Of a stretch of 64,000 bases of DNA, positions 61,361 through 64,000 are shown piece by piece (position 1 is the stretch's first letter; the number at the start of each line of letters is the position of its first letter). A program made the translations under genes and the position numbers. The notes beneath the pieces were generated by a model. The model ran no database searches and was not told the origin of the DNA. It saw nothing but the letters and a program-made list of their open reading frames with translations. This DNA is from Gorsachius magnificus (taxonomy: Eukaryota; Chordata; Aves; Pelecaniformes; Ardeidae). The stretch covers positions 107,889,265 to 107,953,264 of the forward strand of contig CM067081.1 in the NCBI GenBank assembly GCA_034008185.1. The letters are read 5' to 3'.

Positions 61361-62245
61361 GGCATGACCGTGGCAGTTTGTGCAGGCAGGGGCCAGTCCC
61401 CCTCCTGGCTCTAAAGGGTAACTCCACTAGCGGTCATCGCCCTCCCAGGAGAGGACCTAGCCCAAAGGCCATTGCTAGTAGGAATGTGGCAACCCAGGCG
61501 GAGCTCCCACACAAACATGCAGCTGTCCAGGTCTCTGGCTGCAGGGAGTGCCTGAGCCTGTCACTGGTACCAGAGGGCGGCAAGGACAGCAGCTGTCTCT
61601 GGTGTGTCCAGGTGGATGATCTGCTCCACCTGGTGGCAGAGCTGAAAGAGGCAGTGGAAAGGTTAAGGAGTATCAGGGAGCATGAGAGGGAGATAGACTG
61701 GTGGAGCCACACCCTACCACCCCTGGGGCCAAGACAGCAGATGGAGGCTCCACAAGAAGCAGCAGATCCCCTGCCCTCTCCACCAAGCAGAAGGAGGGGA
61801 CCTAAGAGACAGGGGGGAATGCAAACAGGTCCCTGCTTGGGGCAGCAGGTGAATCCCCTCCTGACCTCCCTCACTTTCCCAGTTGCCCTTACACAACAGA
61901 TACGGGGCTCTGGAACTTGAGGGCCAGGCAAGTGCGGATGTAGGTGAAGGTCCATTCAGGGGGATGACTAGGGTGAACAACTCAGCTCCACGCATTATGA
62001 CTGCCTCTGTTAAGAAAAAAAAAAAGGGTTATTGTTTTAGGTGTTTCCCTTCTGAAGGTGACAGTGAGCCAAATATGCGAACCAGACCCATCCTACAGGG
62101 AAGTCTGCTGCCTCCTTGGGGCACAGGTTAGAGACGTTAGTAGGAAACTCCCTGGTCTGGTATGACCCTCTGATTATCACTTGCTATTGGTTATGCAGGT
62201 TGGCAGTGATGTGGTTGTGGAGAGAAGTCCAAAACCAAAAGGGAC
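61255..62245 (+). pseudogene. CR1 ORF1 remnant (Cys motif, coiled coil, SGNH domain), broken
   Basis: CR1 ORF1 protein is thought to bind RNA and carries a C-terminal SGNH/esterase-like domain. Here a 221-codon frame (61255-61920) contains a Cys motif (CRECLSL... followed about 20 residues later by CLWC), then a likely coiled coil with heptad-spaced L/V (DDLLHLVAELKEAVERLRSI) and the typical EIDWWSHTLP motif. At about 61880 the frame shifts to a second frame (61883-62131), which carries LHNRYGALELEGQ and NSAPRIMTASVKKK. The start of the SGNH domain follows but its Gly-Asp-Ser block is destroyed, and several stops occur at 62129-62210. The sequence then jumps near 62245 directly into ORF2. The true start codon is uncertain; 61255 is the first ATG of the long frame. 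Confidence 0.82.
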
Positions 62246-64000
62246 TTCATTGTGCAGCAGGATAGCTGTGACTTAGTCTCCATCACAGAAACATGGTGGG
62301 ATGACTCTCAAAACTGGACTGCTACAATGGATGGCTGTAAGCTCTTCAGAAGGGATAGGCAAGGAAGCAGAGGCAGTGGGGTGGCTCTGTATGTTAAGGA
62401 GTGTTTCAATATTTATAGAGCTAAACAATTGTGATTATAAGGTTGAGTGCTCATGGGTAAGGATGAGGGGGAAGGCCAGCAAGGCAGATATCCTGTTGGG
62501 AGTCTGTTATAGATCACCCAACCAGGATAAAGAGGTAGATGAAGAATTCTACAAGTGGCTGGCAAAAGCCTCACAATCACTAGCCCTTGTTCTCATGGGA
62601 GACTTCAGCTTACCAAATGTCTACTGGAAATACAACACAGCAGAGGGGAAACAATCTAGGAGGTTCCTGGAGTGTGTGGAAGATAACTTCCTGACACAGC
62701 TGGTAAGTGAGCCTACTGGGGAGGTGCCTTGCTTGACCTACTGTTTACAAACAGAGGTGCAGGAGCAGGCTGCGCCCATGTGCCATAAGATGAACAGGCA
62801 GGGAAGACAACTGGCCTGGCTAAACAGGGAGCTTTTGCTGGGACTCAGGAAGAAAAGGAGAGTTTACCTTTTTTGGAAGAAGGGGCAGGCAACCCAAGAA
62901 GAGTACAGGGATCTTGTCAGGTCATGCAGAGAGAAAATTAGAAAGGCAAAAGCCCCGCTAGAACTCAACCTGGCCACTGATATAAGAGATGACTAAAAGT
63001 GTTTTTACAAGTACATTAACAACAAAAAGAGAGCCAAGGAGAATCTCTGTCCTTTATTGGATGGAGCAAAGGGATACATTGCCACCAAGGATGAGGAAAA
63101 GACTGAGGTACTTAATGACTTCTTTTCCTCAGTCTTTAATAGTCAGACTAGTTATGCCCAGGCTATTCAGTTCCTTGAGATGGAAGAGAAGGATGGAGAG
63201 CACAATAAACCCACCATAATCCAGGAGGAATCAGTTAACAACCTGCTGCACCACCTGGACACTCACAAGTCTATGGGGCCAGATGGGATACCCTTGAAAG
63301 TACTAAGGGAACTGGTGGAGAAGCTTGCCAAACCACTCTCCATGGTCTATCAGAAGTCCTGGTTAACAGGGAAGGTCCCAGACAACTGGAGGCTTGCAAT
63401 GTGAAGCCCATCTACAAGAAGGGCTGGAGGGAGGATCCAGGGAACTAAAGGCCTGTCAGCGTGACCTCAGTACCAGGGAAGATTATGGAGCAGTTCATCC
63501 TGAGTATGATCACCAGGACAAACAGGTGTTCAGGCCCAGTCAGCATGATTTTATGAAAGTCAGGTCCTGCTTGACCAACCTGCTTTCCTTCTATGACCAG
63601 GTGACCTGCCTAATGGATGAGGGAAAGGCTGTGGATGTTTCCTACCTGGGCTTTAGTAAAGCTTTTGACACTGCCTCCCACAGCATTCTCCCAGAGAAGC
63701 TGGCAGCTCATGCCTTAGACAGGTGTACTCTTTTCTAGGTAAAAAACTGTCTGGAGGGCCAAGCCCAGAGAGTTGTGGTCAACGGAGTTAAATCCAGTTG
63801 GTGGCCAGTCACAAGTGGTGTTCCCCAGGGCTCAGTTCTGGGGCCAGTCTTGTTTTATTTCTTCATCCATGATCTGGATGAGTTGCATGACCTGATTGAG
63901 TGCACCCTCAGTAAGTTTGCAGATGACACCAAATTGGGTGGGAGTGTCAATCCACTCAAGGGTAGGGAGGCTCTGCAGAAGGATCTCGACAGGCTGGATC
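62246..64000 (+). pseudogene. CR1 ORF2 remnant (endonuclease plus reverse transcriptase), broken and partial
   Basis: The normal product nicks target DNA and reverse-transcribes CR1 RNA. The piece starts inside the APE-like endonuclease (SITETWWDDS, 62276-62305). A frameshift lies near 62430, then GVCYRSPNQ and GDFSLPNVYW (Asn of the usual GDFN is Ser). At about 62757 an in-frame deletion removes the endonuclease C-terminus with its SDH motif. Then come LNRELLLGLRKKRRVY, a stop at 62994-62996, the RT motif THKSMGPDGIP, a frameshift near 63398, a stop at 63446-63448, a frameshift near 63515, RPSQHDFMK, GFSKAFDT, a stop at 63736-63738, [14 protein letters not shown] and FADDT (63916-63930). The catalytic Asp pair is intact. 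The element continues beyond the window. Confidence 0.88.

Larger units (their letters stand above)
61070..64000 (+). mobile_element. long CR1 LINE with 5' region, internally deleted, runs off the window
   Basis: The longest element of the window, plus strand. In order: a CpG-containing 5' region (about 61070-61360), ORF1 with its Cys-rich and coiled-coil parts, a decayed SGNH-hydrolase-like segment, part of the ORF2 endonuclease, and the reverse transcriptase through the FADDT catalytic box (63916-63930). The window ends before the 3' part. Most CR1 copies are 5'-truncated, so retention of ORF1 and upstream sequence is uncommon. Two large deletions, at about 62245 (ORF1 C-terminus to endonuclease) and about 62757 (endonuclease C-terminal half), plus several stops and frameshifts make it inactive. 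The left edge is an estimate from the change in composition. Confidence 0.9.

Noticed and set aside
61434..61955. A 173-codon gene on the minus strand
   Set aside because: It is the antisense shadow of CR1 ORF1, whose sense frame has the expected Cys, coiled-coil and EIDWWSHTLP motifs.
1..64000. A CRISPR array, phage, plasmid or bacterial operon
   Set aside because: No spaced direct repeats and no operon-like coding density; the CR1 and LTR content is that of a bird genome.

Overview
This window looks like non-coding DNA from a bird nuclear genome. The evidence is the dispersed repeats: several CR1 LINE copies of different ages, and five copies of one LTR family whose sense-strand ends read TGTCCTGG...ACCACGACA. 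The background is AT-rich and holds many short homopolymer, G/T-rich and microsatellite tracts. I found no complete protein-coding gene, rRNA, tRNA or CRISPR array. The long open frames are either relics of CR1 ORF1/ORF2 or chance frames in LTRs, GC-rich DNA and microsatellites. The window most likely lies in an intergenic region or inside a very large intron.

Layout. Positions 1-24926 are mostly unique DNA. They contain one very old CR1 fragment (about 5200-5460, minus), a CpG-poor GC-rich block (12960-13380), and a possible ancient LTR-like segment (about 19180-20060). At 24932-26049 one solo LTR sits inside an older solo LTR of the same family, both on the minus strand; the older one is bounded by a perfect 5-bp target-site duplication. 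From 26055 to 36507 the sequence is again unique and AT-rich, with two clear inverted repeats. A 3' CR1 fragment (36508-37096, plus) follows. Then come solo LTRs at 40901-41481 and 47160-47756 (both plus, each with its own 5-bp duplication), a CR1 3' fragment (46656-46905, minus), and an older CR1 (minus) split by about 280 bp of unrelated DNA (48462-49030).

The last part (57420-64000) is the most repeat-dense. It has an old CR1 reverse-transcriptase/3' end (57420-59119), a truncated LTR (60046-60375) carrying a long G-run, and the window's largest element: a CR1 from its CpG-containing 5' region through the reverse-transcriptase FADD motif (about 61070 to the window edge). That CR1 has lost its ORF1/ORF2 junction and the C-terminal part of its endonuclease in two deletions, and it also carries stops and frameshifts.

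No genes act together here. The most informative signals are the nested LTR insertions with target duplications, the decay at CpG of a CRE-like site shared by the LTRs, (ATT)n microsatellites at one fixed place in three LTR copies, the internally deleted CR1, and a few splice-site-bounded candidate exons that the sequence alone cannot prove. I did not find a new biological system.
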